The position numbers and the translations under genes were made by a program. The notes under the pieces are model-generated. The model worked only from the letters and a program-made list of their open reading frames with translations, was not told the origin of the DNA and made no database searches. A stretch of 35,708 bases of DNA from Anaerolineae bacterium (GTDB lineage: Bacteria; Chloroflexota; Anaerolineae; Aggregatilineales; Phototrophicaceae): NCBI GenBank assembly GCA_016789005.1, contig JAEURA010000052.1:1-35708 (forward strand), given 5' to 3'. Below are positions 26,305 to 34,955 of this stretch, in pieces; positions within the stretch are counted from its first letter, which is position 1; every line of letters starts with the position of its first letter.

Positions 26305-26549
26305 GACAGGACTCCTGTGCGTATCAGGCGGGGGCGCGGGGCAAGCATTGTGAGCAGTTGTCTACACTATACAGCGGGGGCGGATGTCTCTGAAATTACG
26401 CATGTCAGGGACTTCTTGTGACGAAATTCACAGTTTCAATGAACAACAAGAGTCGGTCTCGCCAGGCTCACAGCGAACAGGGGTTATGGTCCACCAGGGC
26501 AGACGCATCAAATATCCCGATCGGGGTCACAACAGACATGATGGGTTTT

Positions 26550-26615
26550 GTAGGGGCGGTTCGCGAACCGCCCGTGAACCGCCCGCTATTTCGGGCGCAT
26601 CACGATGCGCCCCTA
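26550..26615. repeat. GTAGGGGCG-family palindromic repeat
   Basis: Ends GTAGGGGCGGTTCGCGAACCGCCC (26550-26573) and CATCACGATGCGCCCCTAC (ending 26615) are inverted at their termini and have internal palindromes. The middle holds a second partial CGTGAACCGCCC, the same phrase tandemly expanded in the PLD gene copy. It lies upstream of the kinase gene's -10 box. Confidence 0.75.
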
Positions 26616-26710
26616 CGACATGTTCTGGATGCTTATGAGCCAACAGCCGATTTTGATGCGTTTGCCCTGTATGGTCCACAATGCAGGCGGGCGCGCGCAA
26701 AATTGCACAC

Positions 26711-26716
26711 TATAAT
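26711..26716 (+). promoter_or_regulatory. Consensus -10 box upstream of the kinase gene
   Basis: TATAAT stands 51 nt before the kinase ATG. No good -35 is present 16-18 bp upstream (CGGGCG at 17 bp), so an activator or alternative sigma may be needed. Confidence 0.35.
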
Positions 26717-26767
26717 AGAGGCGCGATTACAAAAAGCTTTCATCCGCCTTCCTGAAGCAAGAGAGCT

Positions 26768-29700
26768 ATGATGCAGACCAGGTCCAGAGAGGTCACGCGG
26801 CGCTACACCCTTCTGCACAGGCTGGGCGCGGGCAGCATGGGCGAAGTCTACGCGGCTGCCGACCGGCTGACCGGGACGCGGGTGGCGCTGAAGCGGGTCT
26901 ATTACGCGCCGCTCGACGTGTTCACCGCGGCAGACCCCGATTCGCACGCCGACGACGAGCTGCGCCGGCTGCTGGCGAACGAATTTCGGGTGCTGGCGTC
27001 GCTGCGCCATCCGAACATCATCAGCGTCCTCGATTATGGTTTCGACGCGGAACTCCTCCCGTTCTACACCATGGATCTGCTCGAAAAGCCGAGCACCATC
27101 CTGGAGGCGGGGCGCGGCTACAGCCTGGCGCAGCGCATCCAGGCGTTCACCCAGATGCTTCAGGCGCTCGCCTATCTGCACCGGCGCGGCATCCTGCACC
27201 GCGACCTGAAGCCGGCGAACGTGCTGATCGACTCGCGCGATGTCGTCCGACTGCTCGACTTCGGGCTGGCGGCGCAGGGCAGCGCTCAGGGGATCAGCGG
27301 CACGCTCCCCTACATGCCTCCGGAAGTCATCCTGCACGGCAGCGCCAGCCTGCAAAGCGACCTGTTCTCGCTGGGGCTGATCGCCTACGAGCTGTTCGCC
27401 GGGCGTTTCCCTTTCAGCGCCGAGCGAACCAACGATCTGCTGGATCAGCTGCTTCAGGCGATGCCCGATCTGGACCCGCTGCCCGAAAACGTGCGCGATG
27501 TGGTCGCGCGGCTGCTCATGAAAGATCCGTCGGATCGCTATGCCGACGCCGACGCGGCGCTGGCGGCGCTGGCGGCGCAGTCTGGCGGGACGATCTCCAT
27601 CGAGAATCACAGCACGCGCGAAAGCCTGCTGCAAGCGGCGCAGTTCGTCGGTCGGCAGATCGAACTGAACCAGCTCAGCCACCAGCTGGATCAGATTGTC
27701 AAAGCGGTGAACCACACCGCGCGCGAGTCGCAGCCCGACGCCATGACGCCGCCGCGCGCCGGCTATGGCGGCGGAGCGGTCCTGGTCGGTGGCGAATCAG
27801 GGGTGGGCAAGTCGCGTCTGCTGGACGAACTTCGCACCCACGCCCTGCTGAACGGCGCGCTGGTGCTACGCGGACGCTGCGTGGCGGAAAGCGCGCAGCC
27901 CTTTCAGCTGTGGCGCGAGATCGTCCGCCGGCTGATCCTGGAAGAGTCGCCCAACGATGTCGATGCCGGCGTCCTGCGCGAACTCGTCCCGGATATTTCG
28001 GAGCTGCTCGGCAGGACGATTCCGCCTGTGCCCGGTCTGGGGGCAAGTTCCGCCCAAGCCCGCCTGGTCGAAGCCATCCTCAGGCTGTTCCAGGCGATGC
28101 CCCGCCCGACGCTGCTGATCCTGGAAGACTTGCAGTGGGCGGGTGAAAGCCTGATGCCGCTGCGCCAGCTGCTCGCGCTGTGCGACGATCTGCCGCTGCT
28201 GATCGTCGGCAGCTACCGCAGCGAAGACGCGCCAACCCTGCCGGGCAAGCTCGGCGGTATGCGCCACCTGACGCTCGCCCGCTTCACACACGACGAGACC
28301 GCCCAGATGATGACGGCGATCCTCGGCAGCCCGCGCCGGCAGCATGCGCTGGTCGATTATCTGCACCAGGAAAGCGAGGGAAACGCCTTCTTCCTGGTCG
28401 AGGTGATCCGCACGCTGGCGGAGGAGGCGGGAAATCTGCGTTCGATCGGTTCGCGTACCCTGCCGGAGCACGTCATCGCCGGCGGGATCACCCAGATCGT
28501 CGCCCGGCGGCTGGCGCGTCTGCCGGAGGAGGCGCTGCCAGCCCTCAAACTGGCAGCCGTCGGTGGGCGCGCCGTCGATGAGCGCCTGCTGCGCCACCTC
28601 GTCGGGGACGAGGCGCAAAACGGGCTGCGCGCCGCCCTGGACGCCGCCATCCTGGAAGTGGTGGACGCCCAATGGCGCTTCGCCCATGACCGCCTGCGCG
28701 ATGCCGTCCTGGCGATGATCCCGCTGGACGAGCTGCCGGCATATCACCGCCGCATCGCCGAAGGGCTGGAGGCGATCTACCCGGAAGACACTGATCTCGC
28801 CTATGTGCTGTCCGACCACTGGCGAGAAGCGGGCGACCGCGAAAACGAGACGTATTACGCGGTGATCGTCATGGAACACCGCCTGGCGCTCGGCATCCTC
28901 AACGAAGCCAGCAAGATGCTGGATCGGGCGCTGCTCTACACCCCGCGCGATCCTCAGGTGCAGCTGCGGCTCTACAAGCTGGCAGGCGAGATCTACTACT
29001 TTCTGGGCAAGGCGTCGCTGAGCGCCGAAGCCTATGCCAGCTGTCTGAAGCTGGCGCGGCGCTTGAACGACGAGGATGGCATCGGCAGGGCGCTGGAAGG
29101 CTTGGGCAACACCGCCTATGCCCAGAGCAATTTCGACCTCGCCCTGGACTGGTACGAGCAGAGCCTTCAGCGCCGGCGCGCCAACGAAGACAGCCGGGGA
29201 ATCGCCAGCACCCTGCACTTCATCAGCATGCTCTACCGATTCCGTGGCGATTATGAAAAGTCGCGGCAGGCGCTTGAAGAGAGCATGATGCTGCGCCGGC
29301 AGGTCAATGATGTGCGCGGACTGGGCGACAGCTACTATCAGCTGGGAGTCCATGCCCGTCTGCGGGGCGATTATCCGGCAGCCATCGCCTTCCTTCAGCA
29401 GGGGGTCGAGATGCGGCGCAGCATCGCCGATGGGCGGGGGCTGAGCGACGACCTGAACAACCTGGGGATCGCCTACACCCTGGTCGGCGATTACGCGCGG
29501 GCGGAGTCGTCGCTGCTGGAAAGCATGAAGCAGCGCCGGGCGACCGATGATCTGCGCGGCGTGGCGAGCTGTCGGAGTTCGCTGGCGGAACTCGACCTCG
29601 TGCGCGGGCAGACGGGCGCAGCCATTCGCAGCTTCAGCATCGCCCTCGGCATCTGGCAGGGCGCACAGGACGGTTGGAATATCGCCAACAGTCATGCCAG

Positions 29701-30052
29701 CGTAGGCTATGCCCAATCGCGGGCGGGCGAGGCGCTTTCCGCGCAGTACCATCTCTACGAGGGATTGGTCGCCGCGCAGCGCATCCCGGCGCTGTTCATC
29801 GTCCTCAAAGCGCTGATCGGCTGGGCGCAGGTGATGATCCTCGAAGGGCAGACGATGCAGGCGGCGATGCTGCTAGGCAGCGTCGAACGTCACCCGGCGA
29901 TGACCGCGCAGCTGCGGCAGGTCTACTTCGACCCGGTGCAGGCGGCGCTGGACATGACCGCCCACGCCGACGACTACGAGTCCGGCAGGAATCTGAGCAT
30001 CGAGGGCTTGATCGCCATGATCCTCGACAGCCAGAAAAGCGAAACGCCGTGA
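26768..30052 (+). CDS. Ser/Thr protein kinase fused to AAA ATPase and TPR repeats, 1094 aa
   Basis: Residues about 12-270 are a Hanks-type kinase: glycine loop GAGSMGEVY, K42, catalytic D146 in HRDLKPANVL, and D164 in DFG. An AAA_16/STAND-like ATPase follows with GGESGVGKSRLLDELR (K348) and LLILEDLQWAGESL (Walker B), then IVGSYRSED. Residues about 690-1010 are TPR-type repeats (LEGLGNTAYAQSNFDLALDWYEQSLQ and LGDSYYQLGVHARLRGDYPA). No transmembrane segment is seen, so it is cytosolic. This is the PknK/ATPase-kinase design, in which phosphorylation is linked to a nucleotide-controlled switch. The ATG is at 26768, with GAGAG 4 nt before it. It is convergent with the metal ATPase, 10 nt apart. 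Confidence 0.94.
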   Translation: MMQTRSREVTRRYTLLHRLGAGSMGEVYAAADRLTGTRVALKRVYYAPLDVFTAADPDSHADDELRRLLANEFRVLASLRHPNIISVLDYGFDAELLPFYTMDLLEKPSTILEAGRGYSLAQRIQAFTQMLQALAYLHRRGILHRDLKPANVLIDSRDVVRLLDFGLAAQGSAQGISGTLPYMPPEVILHGSASLQSDLFSLGLIAYELFAGRFPFSAERTNDLLDQLLQAMPDLDPLPENVRDVVARLLMKDPSDRYADADAALAALAAQSGGTISIENHSTRESLLQAAQFVGRQIELNQLSHQLDQIVKAVNHTARESQPDAMTPPRAGYGGGAVLVGGESGVGKSRLLDELRTHALLNGALVLRGRCVAESAQPFQLWREIVRRLILEESPNDVDAGVLRELVPDISELLGRTIPPVPGLGASSAQARLVEAILRLFQAMPRPTLLILEDLQWAGESLMPLRQLLALCDDLPLLIVGSYRSEDAPTLPGKLGGMRHLTLARFTHDETAQMMTAILGSPRRQHALVDYLHQESEGNAFFLVEVIRTLAEEAGNLRSIGSRTLPEHVIAGGITQIVARRLARLPEEALPALKLAAVGGRAVDERLLRHLVGDEAQNGLRAALDAAILEVVDAQWRFAHDRLRDAVLAMIPLDELPAYHRRIAEGLEAIYPEDTDLAYVLSDHWREAGDRENETYYAVIVMEHRLALGILNEASKMLDRALLYTPRDPQVQLRLYKLAGEIYYFLGKASLSAEAYASCLKLARRLNDEDGIGRALEGLGNTAYAQSNFDLALDWYEQSLQRRRANEDSRGIASTLHFISMLYRFRGDYEKSRQALEESMMLRRQVNDVRGLGDSYYQLGVHARLRGDYPAAIAFLQQGVEMRRSIADGRGLSDDLNNLGIAYTLVGDYARAESSLLESMKQRRATDDLRGVASCRSSLAELDLVRGQTGAAIRSFSIALGIWQGAQDGWNIANSHASVGYAQSRAGEALSAQYHLYEGLVAAQRIPALFIVLKALIGWAQVMILEGQTMQAAMLLGSVERHPAMTAQLRQVYFDPVQAALDMTAHADDYESGRNLSIEGLIAMILDSQKSETP

Positions 30053-30062
30053 AGCACGCCGA

Positions 30063-32288
30063 TCAGCCCGGCTGACCGTCGAAGCGGCGGGCGCGCGTCC
30101 CGTTGAGCGTGACCAGCAGCGATGTGCCTACGTCGGCGAAGACCGCCAGCCACAGCGAGGTCGCGCCGGTAAGCGCCAGCGCCAGAAATCCCAGTTTGAC
30201 AGCAAAGCTGATAGCGATGTTCTGCCGGATGAGCGACCGCGCGAAGCGGGCGAGGCGCAGCGCGAAGGGCAGATGCGCGAGATCGCTGCCCATGATCGCG
30301 ATGTCCGCCGTCTCCAACGCCTGGGCGCTGCCGGTCGCGCCCATCGCCGCGCTGACCGCCGCCGCCGCCATCGCCGGCGTGTCGTTGATGCCATCCCCGA
30401 CCATCAGCGTCGCGCCGTGCTGGCGCTCGATCTCCCCGACGATGCGCGCTTTATCGCCCGGCAGCAGGTCGGCGTAGAGCGCGTCCACCCCCACCGCCGC
30501 GCCGATGACCTCGGCTGCCGCGCGGTGATCGCCGGTCAGCATCAGGCTGCGCACGCCCAGCGCTCGCAGATCGGCGACGGTCTGGGCGCTTTCCGGGCGG
30601 GGCAGGTCGGCGGCGCTGATGAACCCGCGCAGCCTTCCGCCGTCATCCACCAGCATCGCTGTCTCGCCGCCCGCTTCGACATCGCGCACCTGCTGGCACA
30701 GCGCCGCCTCGTGCGGAAAGTCGCTGTCGAACAGGGCGTGACTGCCGACGGTGACGAGGCGGCCCTCGACGACGCCGCGCACCCCGCGCCCGGCGAGCGT
30801 TTCCACCGCCCCCGCCGGCGCATAGCGGTCGGCGACGGCGCGCGCCAGGGCAGCATCCTGGACGGCGTGCGCCAGCGGGTGGGTGCTGCGCCGTTCGACG
30901 GCATGCGCCAGCGCCAGCAGATCATCACAGGCGGGACAGCGCTCAACGCTGGGGTCGCAGTCCAGGGCAACGGCGCGGGTGACCGCCGGCTTGCCCTGGG
31001 TCAGCGTGCCGGTCTTGTCGAAGGCGACGGCTTTGACCTGGGCGAGCCGTTCCAGGTGCGCCCCACCTTTGATCAGCACGCCGCCGCGCGCCGCCCGCGT
31101 GATGGCGCTGATCACCGTGACCGGCGTGCTGATGACCAGCGCGCACGGGCAGGCGATGACCAGCAGCGACAGGGCGCGGTACAGCCAGCCGTGCGTCCCA
31201 TCCGGCAGATCGGCGAAGGGGGCGTCGAACAGCAGCGGCGGCACGAGCGCCGCCAGCGCCGCGACGATCACCACCGCCGGGGTGTAGTAGCGCGCGAACT
31301 GATCGACCGCCCGCTGGCTCGGCGCGCGGACGCTCTGCGCCTGCTCGACCAGATGGATGATCCGGCTGATGGCGCTGTCGGCGGCGAGGCGGGTGACCCG
31401 CACCTCCAGCGCGCCCATGCCGTTGACCGATCCGGCGTAGACCTCGCCGCTTGGCTGTTTCAGGACCGGCATGCTCTCGCCGGTGATCGGCGACTGATCG
31501 ACGGCGCTTTCGCCGCGCACGACTTCCCCGTCGATGGCGATGCGCTCGCCCGGCTTGACCAGGATCAAGTCCTCCACCGCCAGCGCTTCGACCGGGACGA
31601 CCGTCTCGCCGCCGCCGCGCAGACGGATCGCCGTCGGCGGGGTCAGCGCCATCAGCGCGCGAATGCTCTGCCGCGCCTTATCGATGGTGTAGCCTTCCAG
31701 CGCTTCGCCGACGGCGAACAGGAAGATGACCGTCGCCGCCTCGGCAAGCTCGCCGATCAGCACCGCGCCGACTGCCGCGATGGTCATGAGCAGGTTGATG
31801 GTGAAATCATGATTGATCCGCAGGACGCTGATGCCGCTGCGGGCGATGGGCAGCCCCGCCACGCCGACGGCAGCCAGCAGCAGCCCGTCGCTGACAGCCG
31901 GCGAAACGCCGCTCAGCCCGACGGCGATTCCCAGCAGCAGCAGCCCGCCGCCGATCACCGCCAGACGGGTGTTCTGCTCCCCCCACAGGTAGCGCGCGAA
32001 ATCAAAGCGCCCCGACAGCGCGCCGCCCGCAGGGGGTTGCGCCGGCGGCGAATCTGAGGAGGTGGGTTTGTCGGCGAGCAGTTCATAGCCCAGGTCTTTG
32101 AGACGCTGCGCCAGAGCGCTCTGATCGATGACGCCTTCCAAGGTGATGACGCCGGACATGAAATCGACGACGACGCCCTGCACGCCGTCCAGCCCGCGCA
32201 CCCCTTTTTCGACTGTGCGGGCGCAGTCGATGCAGTCCATGCCGCCGACGCGGAAGCGCTGTTCAGCCACGTTGAGACCTGGTATCAA
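30063..32288 (-). CDS. P1B-type heavy-metal ATPase (Zn/Cd/Pb export, ZntA/CadA-like), 741 aa
   Basis: An N-terminal HMA domain has GGMDCIDC. Transmembrane helices include the metal-binding IACPCALV (C380, C382). The phosphorylated aspartate is D424 in DKTGTLTQGKP, with TGES in the actuator domain and MVGDGINDTPAM in the hinge. The last helices have K in AVKLGFLALAL and D in AVFADVGTSL, marks of the P1B-2 (Zn2+, Cd2+, Pb2+) class. A C-x6-C-x2-C motif (CDPSVERCPAC) in the nucleotide domain is unusual. The start is TTG 32288; GTG 32270 is equally possible, as neither has a good Shine-Dalgarno. The gene is oriented away from a GNAT gene; CDF and ATPase metal exporters lie within 3 kb. Confidence 0.93.
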   Translation of the reverse strand: MIPGLNVAEQRFRVGGMDCIDCARTVEKGVRGLDGVQGVVVDFMSGVITLEGVIDQSALAQRLKDLGYELLADKPTSSDSPPAQPPAGGALSGRFDFARYLWGEQNTRLAVIGGGLLLLGIAVGLSGVSPAVSDGLLLAAVGVAGLPIARSGISVLRINHDFTINLLMTIAAVGAVLIGELAEAATVIFLFAVGEALEGYTIDKARQSIRALMALTPPTAIRLRGGGETVVPVEALAVEDLILVKPGERIAIDGEVVRGESAVDQSPITGESMPVLKQPSGEVYAGSVNGMGALEVRVTRLAADSAISRIIHLVEQAQSVRAPSQRAVDQFARYYTPAVVIVAALAALVPPLLFDAPFADLPDGTHGWLYRALSLLVIACPCALVISTPVTVISAITRAARGGVLIKGGAHLERLAQVKAVAFDKTGTLTQGKPAVTRAVALDCDPSVERCPACDDLLALAHAVERRSTHPLAHAVQDAALARAVADRYAPAGAVETLAGRGVRGVVEGRLVTVGSHALFDSDFPHEAALCQQVRDVEAGGETAMLVDDGGRLRGFISAADLPRPESAQTVADLRALGVRSLMLTGDHRAAAEVIGAAVGVDALYADLLPGDKARIVGEIERQHGATLMVGDGINDTPAMAAAAVSAAMGATGSAQALETADIAIMGSDLAHLPFALRLARFARSLIRQNIAISFAVKLGFLALALTGATSLWLAVFADVGTSLLVTLNGTRARRFDGQPG

Positions 32289-32412
32289 TAGATGCGTAAG
32301 CCTTCATATAAGAAGTGTAAGGCGGATCGCCGGCGCGGTCAAGACGGTGGCTCTTGACCGGTTTTGGCAAGCGCCGGACAATGCGTTTTTAGCTGCTGAC
32401 TGGAGTGCATCC

Positions 32413-33183
32413 ATGTCGATCTCCCTTGCCGACCTCGACCTGATTCGCGGCGTTGAGGAGCGCGCGACCAACGCTCTGCCCGCGCAGGATACCCTGCTCT
32501 GTGATGGGTGGGTGATTCGCGCCGCCGACCACGCCCCGCGCCGCGCCAACTCGGTGCATGTCTTCCACCGTTCAACCCTGCCCCTGGACGAGAAGATCGA
32601 CTTCTGCCAGGCGTTTTACTGGGTGCGCGGCGCGCGGTCCCTCTTCAAGATCACCCCGCTGTGCGAAGACGGTCTCATTCCAGCGCTGGAGGCGCGCGGC
32701 TACACGTATGATCCTTCCGGGTTGGTGCAGACGACCGGGTCGCTGAACGCGCCCGACCTGCCGCCGCATGACGGAGAGATCGAACTGCTGTCACGCCCGA
32801 CGCAGGACTGGATCGCCGAGAAGGGGCGGCTGCACGAGTTCAGCGCCGCGCAGACGGCGGCGAACGCCATCCTGTATGCGCGGCTGCTGACCCCGGCAGC
32901 GTTCGTCCGCTTGCACCGCGATGGTCGTACGCTGGCGATGGCGCTGGGCGTCGTGGAGCGCGGCTGGATCGGCATTTACAGCGTGATCACCGACCCGGCA
33001 GAGCGGGGGCGCGGATACGCCTCGGCGGTACTGGCGGCGCTGTTCGACTGGGGACGCGGCGCAGGGGCGGCGCGGGCATATTTACAGGTCGCACGGACCA
33101 ACACCACAGCGCAGCGGGTCTACGCGCGCTTCGGCTTCACCACGTGCTACCCCTACGGCTATATGTTCAGGCAACCGGGCTGA
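32413..33183 (+). CDS. GNAT N-acetyltransferase with N-terminal extension, 256 aa
   Basis: The C-terminal half is a GNAT fold: VITDPAERGRGYASAVLAALF is the acetyl-CoA pyrophosphate loop (about 191-211), followed by YLQVARTNTTAQRVYARFGF, the usual motif B. The first 120 residues form a second domain of GNAT type (CDGWVIRAADHAPRRANSVH), common in two-domain acetyltransferases. The open frame runs upstream to 32128, but ATG 32413 has GGAG 7 nt before it, and the added segment is antisense to the ATPase gene. Substrate unknown. It ends 23 nt from the convergent CDF gene. Confidence 0.88.
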   Translation: MSISLADLDLIRGVEERATNALPAQDTLLCDGWVIRAADHAPRRANSVHVFHRSTLPLDEKIDFCQAFYWVRGARSLFKITPLCEDGLIPALEARGYTYDPSGLVQTTGSLNAPDLPPHDGEIELLSRPTQDWIAEKGRLHEFSAAQTAANAILYARLLTPAAFVRLHRDGRTLAMALGVVERGWIGIYSVITDPAERGRGYASAVLAALFDWGRGAGAARAYLQVARTNTTAQRVYARFGFTTCYPYGYMFRQPG

Positions 33184-33206
33184 GAGGCGCACCCCTGCTC
33201 GCCTGC

Positions 33207-34589
33207 CTACTCTTCCGGCGGTTCGGTGTGGATGGTCACCCGCGCCAGCCGGGGAAGCTCGGAGCGCAGCAGCAGTTCCGCACCTTCCGCCACCGCGTGG
33301 GCGCGCTCCAGGGTAAGGCTGCCGGGCATGGCGACGTGCAGCGTCAGCCCATAGCCGCCGTCGAGCGGGACGGCGTGGACATCGTGCCAGACCATCGAGG
33401 GATAGCGCTCGTCCAGAAGCGCCCGCGCCGACGCCTCGATACGCGCGCAGCCCGCCGCCAGCGCGCCGTTGATTTCGCCCGCGCCTGCCGGCTCGATGTG
33501 CGTCACGATGCTGTCGATCTCCGGCAGGGCGGCGCGCAGATTCGCCTCCAGCGTCGAGACCTGGGCGTGCGCTTCGCTGAGAGTCTGCGCTGCCGGCACT
33601 TCGACGTGCAGCGCCAGGGCGCGCGCGCCTTCCAGATCAGTCACCTGCACCTCGTGGGTGGCGAGTCCCAGAGCATCCGCCTGCGCCCGCACGATCAGCG
33701 GGTAGTTCGGCGCAGCCTGAACAGGCGCCGCCGGCACAAAACGGACGGCGACCTCGCTGAGGCTGCCGAGAGCATCCTTCAACGCGCCGCGCACCGCCTC
33801 GGCGATGGCGGCGGTGTGGTCCGCCGTCATGGCAGGGGCAACTTCCAGGTCCAGGTCGATGATGGCAGCGTCGGCGCTGCCCCGGCTGCGGGCGCGCAGC
33901 ACACCCCCCACCGATGGGACACGCTGAACGATCTCGATCAGGCGTTCCGGCGTATAAGGCGCGGTATCGACCAGCACGCCGCCCGCCCGGCGGATCACCT
34001 CGATGCCCGCCCGCCCGATCAGCACGACGACGACCAGCGCCGCCGCCGCGTCCGCCCATCCTACACCCGCTGCCACCAACCCCATGCTGACCAGCACCGA
34101 AGTCGTCACCCACACGTCCGCGCCGGTGTTGGCGGCGTCCGCCAGCAGCAGCTCTGAAGCCAGCGCCTCGCCTTTGCGCCGCTCATAGCGGCTGACGAAC
34201 AGGTTGACCGCCAGCGTGCCGATCATGACGATGAAGGCGGCGGGCGTCAGCGTCGGCGCTTCGCCGCCCATCAGGCGATCGAGCGCGCCGCCGACGATCT
34301 CCCAGGCGGTCAGCAGCAGCAGCAGCCCCAGCACGAGCGCCGCCACCGTCTCGAAGCGGCGGTGTCCGTAGGGATGATCCGCGTCCGGCGGCTGCGCGGC
34401 GACCCGGTTGGCGACCAGCGCCAGCACGTTCGACGCCGCGTCGATCAGCGAATGCACGCCGTCTGCGCTGATGGCAATCGCCCCGGTCACGATGCCGGTG
34501 ACGATCTTGCCGAGCGCGACCACGACGTTGAGGATCAAGGTGATGCGCAGGACGGATTGGACCTGCGCGTGTCTGCCGCTGGTGATCAT
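33207..34589 (-). CDS. Cation diffusion facilitator with tripled C-terminal dimerisation region, 460 aa
   Basis: Residues 1-200 form a six-helix CDF membrane domain: helix 2 has D43, H46 and D50 (ADGVHSLIDAASN), and the DHPYGHRRFE loop carries D71, H72 and H76. Helix 5 reads LADAANTGADVWVT (D151, N154, D158), where many members have H or D in place of N154. The tail of about 260 residues is roughly three times the usual length and reads as three ZT-dimer-like units (about 207-295, 296-370 and 372-460), each with a beta-alpha-beta pattern ending in VTHIEPAG or VTIHTEPPE. Such proteins export Zn2+, Fe2+, Mn2+ or Co2+ in exchange for protons. ATG 34589 has an AGG-rich stretch upstream. Confidence 0.88.
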   Translation of the reverse strand: MITSGRHAQVQSVLRITLILNVVVALGKIVTGIVTGAIAISADGVHSLIDAASNVLALVANRVAAQPPDADHPYGHRRFETVAALVLGLLLLLTAWEIVGGALDRLMGGEAPTLTPAAFIVMIGTLAVNLFVSRYERRKGEALASELLLADAANTGADVWVTTSVLVSMGLVAAGVGWADAAAALVVVVLIGRAGIEVIRRAGGVLVDTAPYTPERLIEIVQRVPSVGGVLRARSRGSADAAIIDLDLEVAPAMTADHTAAIAEAVRGALKDALGSLSEVAVRFVPAAPVQAAPNYPLIVRAQADALGLATHEVQVTDLEGARALALHVEVPAAQTLSEAHAQVSTLEANLRAALPEIDSIVTHIEPAGAGEINGALAAGCARIEASARALLDERYPSMVWHDVHAVPLDGGYGLTLHVAMPGSLTLERAHAVAEGAELLLRSELPRLARVTIHTEPPEE

Positions 34590-34622
34590 GACCTGCCGCC
34601 TGAATCTGACTCTTACGCTCTG

Positions 34623-34652
34623 ATCCTATGCGGGAAAGCGCAGTTTTGACAA
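34623..34652 (-). promoter_or_regulatory. Sigma70-like promoter of the CDF gene
   Basis: On the minus strand TTGTCA (34647-34652), an 18-bp spacer and TAGGAT (34623-34628) stand about 34 bp before the CDF ATG. The palindrome at 34668-34681 lies just upstream of the -35. Confidence 0.45.
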
Positions 34653-34663
34653 TCTGTGACGAG

Positions 34664-34692
34664 GAAGTTCGTCCCGACGAAAACGAAGTTCG
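34664..34692. promoter_or_regulatory. Candidate operator: palindrome and 21-bp-spaced direct repeats
   Basis: TTCGTC-CC-GACGAA is a perfect 6-bp inverted repeat (34668-34681). GAAGTTCG occurs twice, at 34664-34671 and 34685-34692, with 21 bp between equivalent bases, close to two helical turns. The site lies upstream of the CDF promoter. A metal-responsive regulator site is a guess. Confidence 0.35.
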
Positions 34693-34739
34693 GGGAATCA
34701 TGAAAGTGTGCCCTCGCCCCTGAATCCTTTGCTCATTGC

Positions 34740-34809
34740 ATGGAGAGAGGACTTCTCTGACCCGTTGTGCTTTCCCTCTCCACGCAGTGGAGAGGGGGTC
34801 GGGGGGTGA
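34740..34809. repeat. Palindromic element, CCTCACCCC/CCCTCTCC family
   Basis: The core is a perfect 10-bp hairpin CCCTCTCCAC (34774-34783) and GTGGAGAGGG (34787-34796). Upstream GAGAGAGGACTTCTCT forms a minor palindrome, and a GGGGGGTGAGG end follows. It matches the central part of the element at 12384-12493, and fills most of the 366-base gap 34590-34955 together with two promoters and the operator candidate. Confidence 0.6.
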
Positions 34810-34859
34810 GGATGGCGAAAAATCAGGAAACCTCCGCCGGCGAAGCGCGGTTGGTCGCG

Positions 34860-34887
34860 TTGACTCCGTCACGCGAACCGTTATATA
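34860..34887 (+). promoter_or_regulatory. Sigma70-like promoter for the 108-aa gene and downstream gene
   Basis: TTGACT (34860-34865), a 16-bp spacer and TATATA (34882-34887). Predicted start near 34894, about 60 nt before the GTG at 34956. It matches a rightward transcript reaching the unknown gene at 35337. Confidence 0.5.
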
Positions 34888-34955
34888 GTTGAATTGCAAG
34901 TGGACACATGGGCAGCGTTCGCTGAGCAGTTTGAGCGAAGAGCAGCGAAAAACCT

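Larger units (their letters stand above)
26305..26767. other. 463-base intergenic region upstream of two divergent genes
   Basis: No convincing gene is seen. Short open frames here have poor starts and are repeat-derived. From the left there is a TATAGT -10-like box about 60 bp upstream of the acyl-CoA dehydrogenase, without a matching -35. Next come the GTAGGGGCG repeat at 26550-26615 and a consensus TATAAT at 26711-26716 in front of the kinase gene. Confidence 0.5.

Noticed and set aside
27866..29752. Minus-strand open frame of 628 codons within the kinase gene
   Set aside because: It is fully inside a gene with intact kinase, ATPase and TPR motifs, and shows no family resemblance.
30273..32057. 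Plus-strand open frame of 594 codons opposite the metal ATPase
   Set aside because: It is antisense to a complete P-type ATPase and has no recognisable domain.
32128..32412. N-terminal extension of the GNAT gene from 32128
   Set aside because: It is antisense to the start of the metal ATPase, low-complexity, and the ATG at 32413 has GGAG at ideal spacing.
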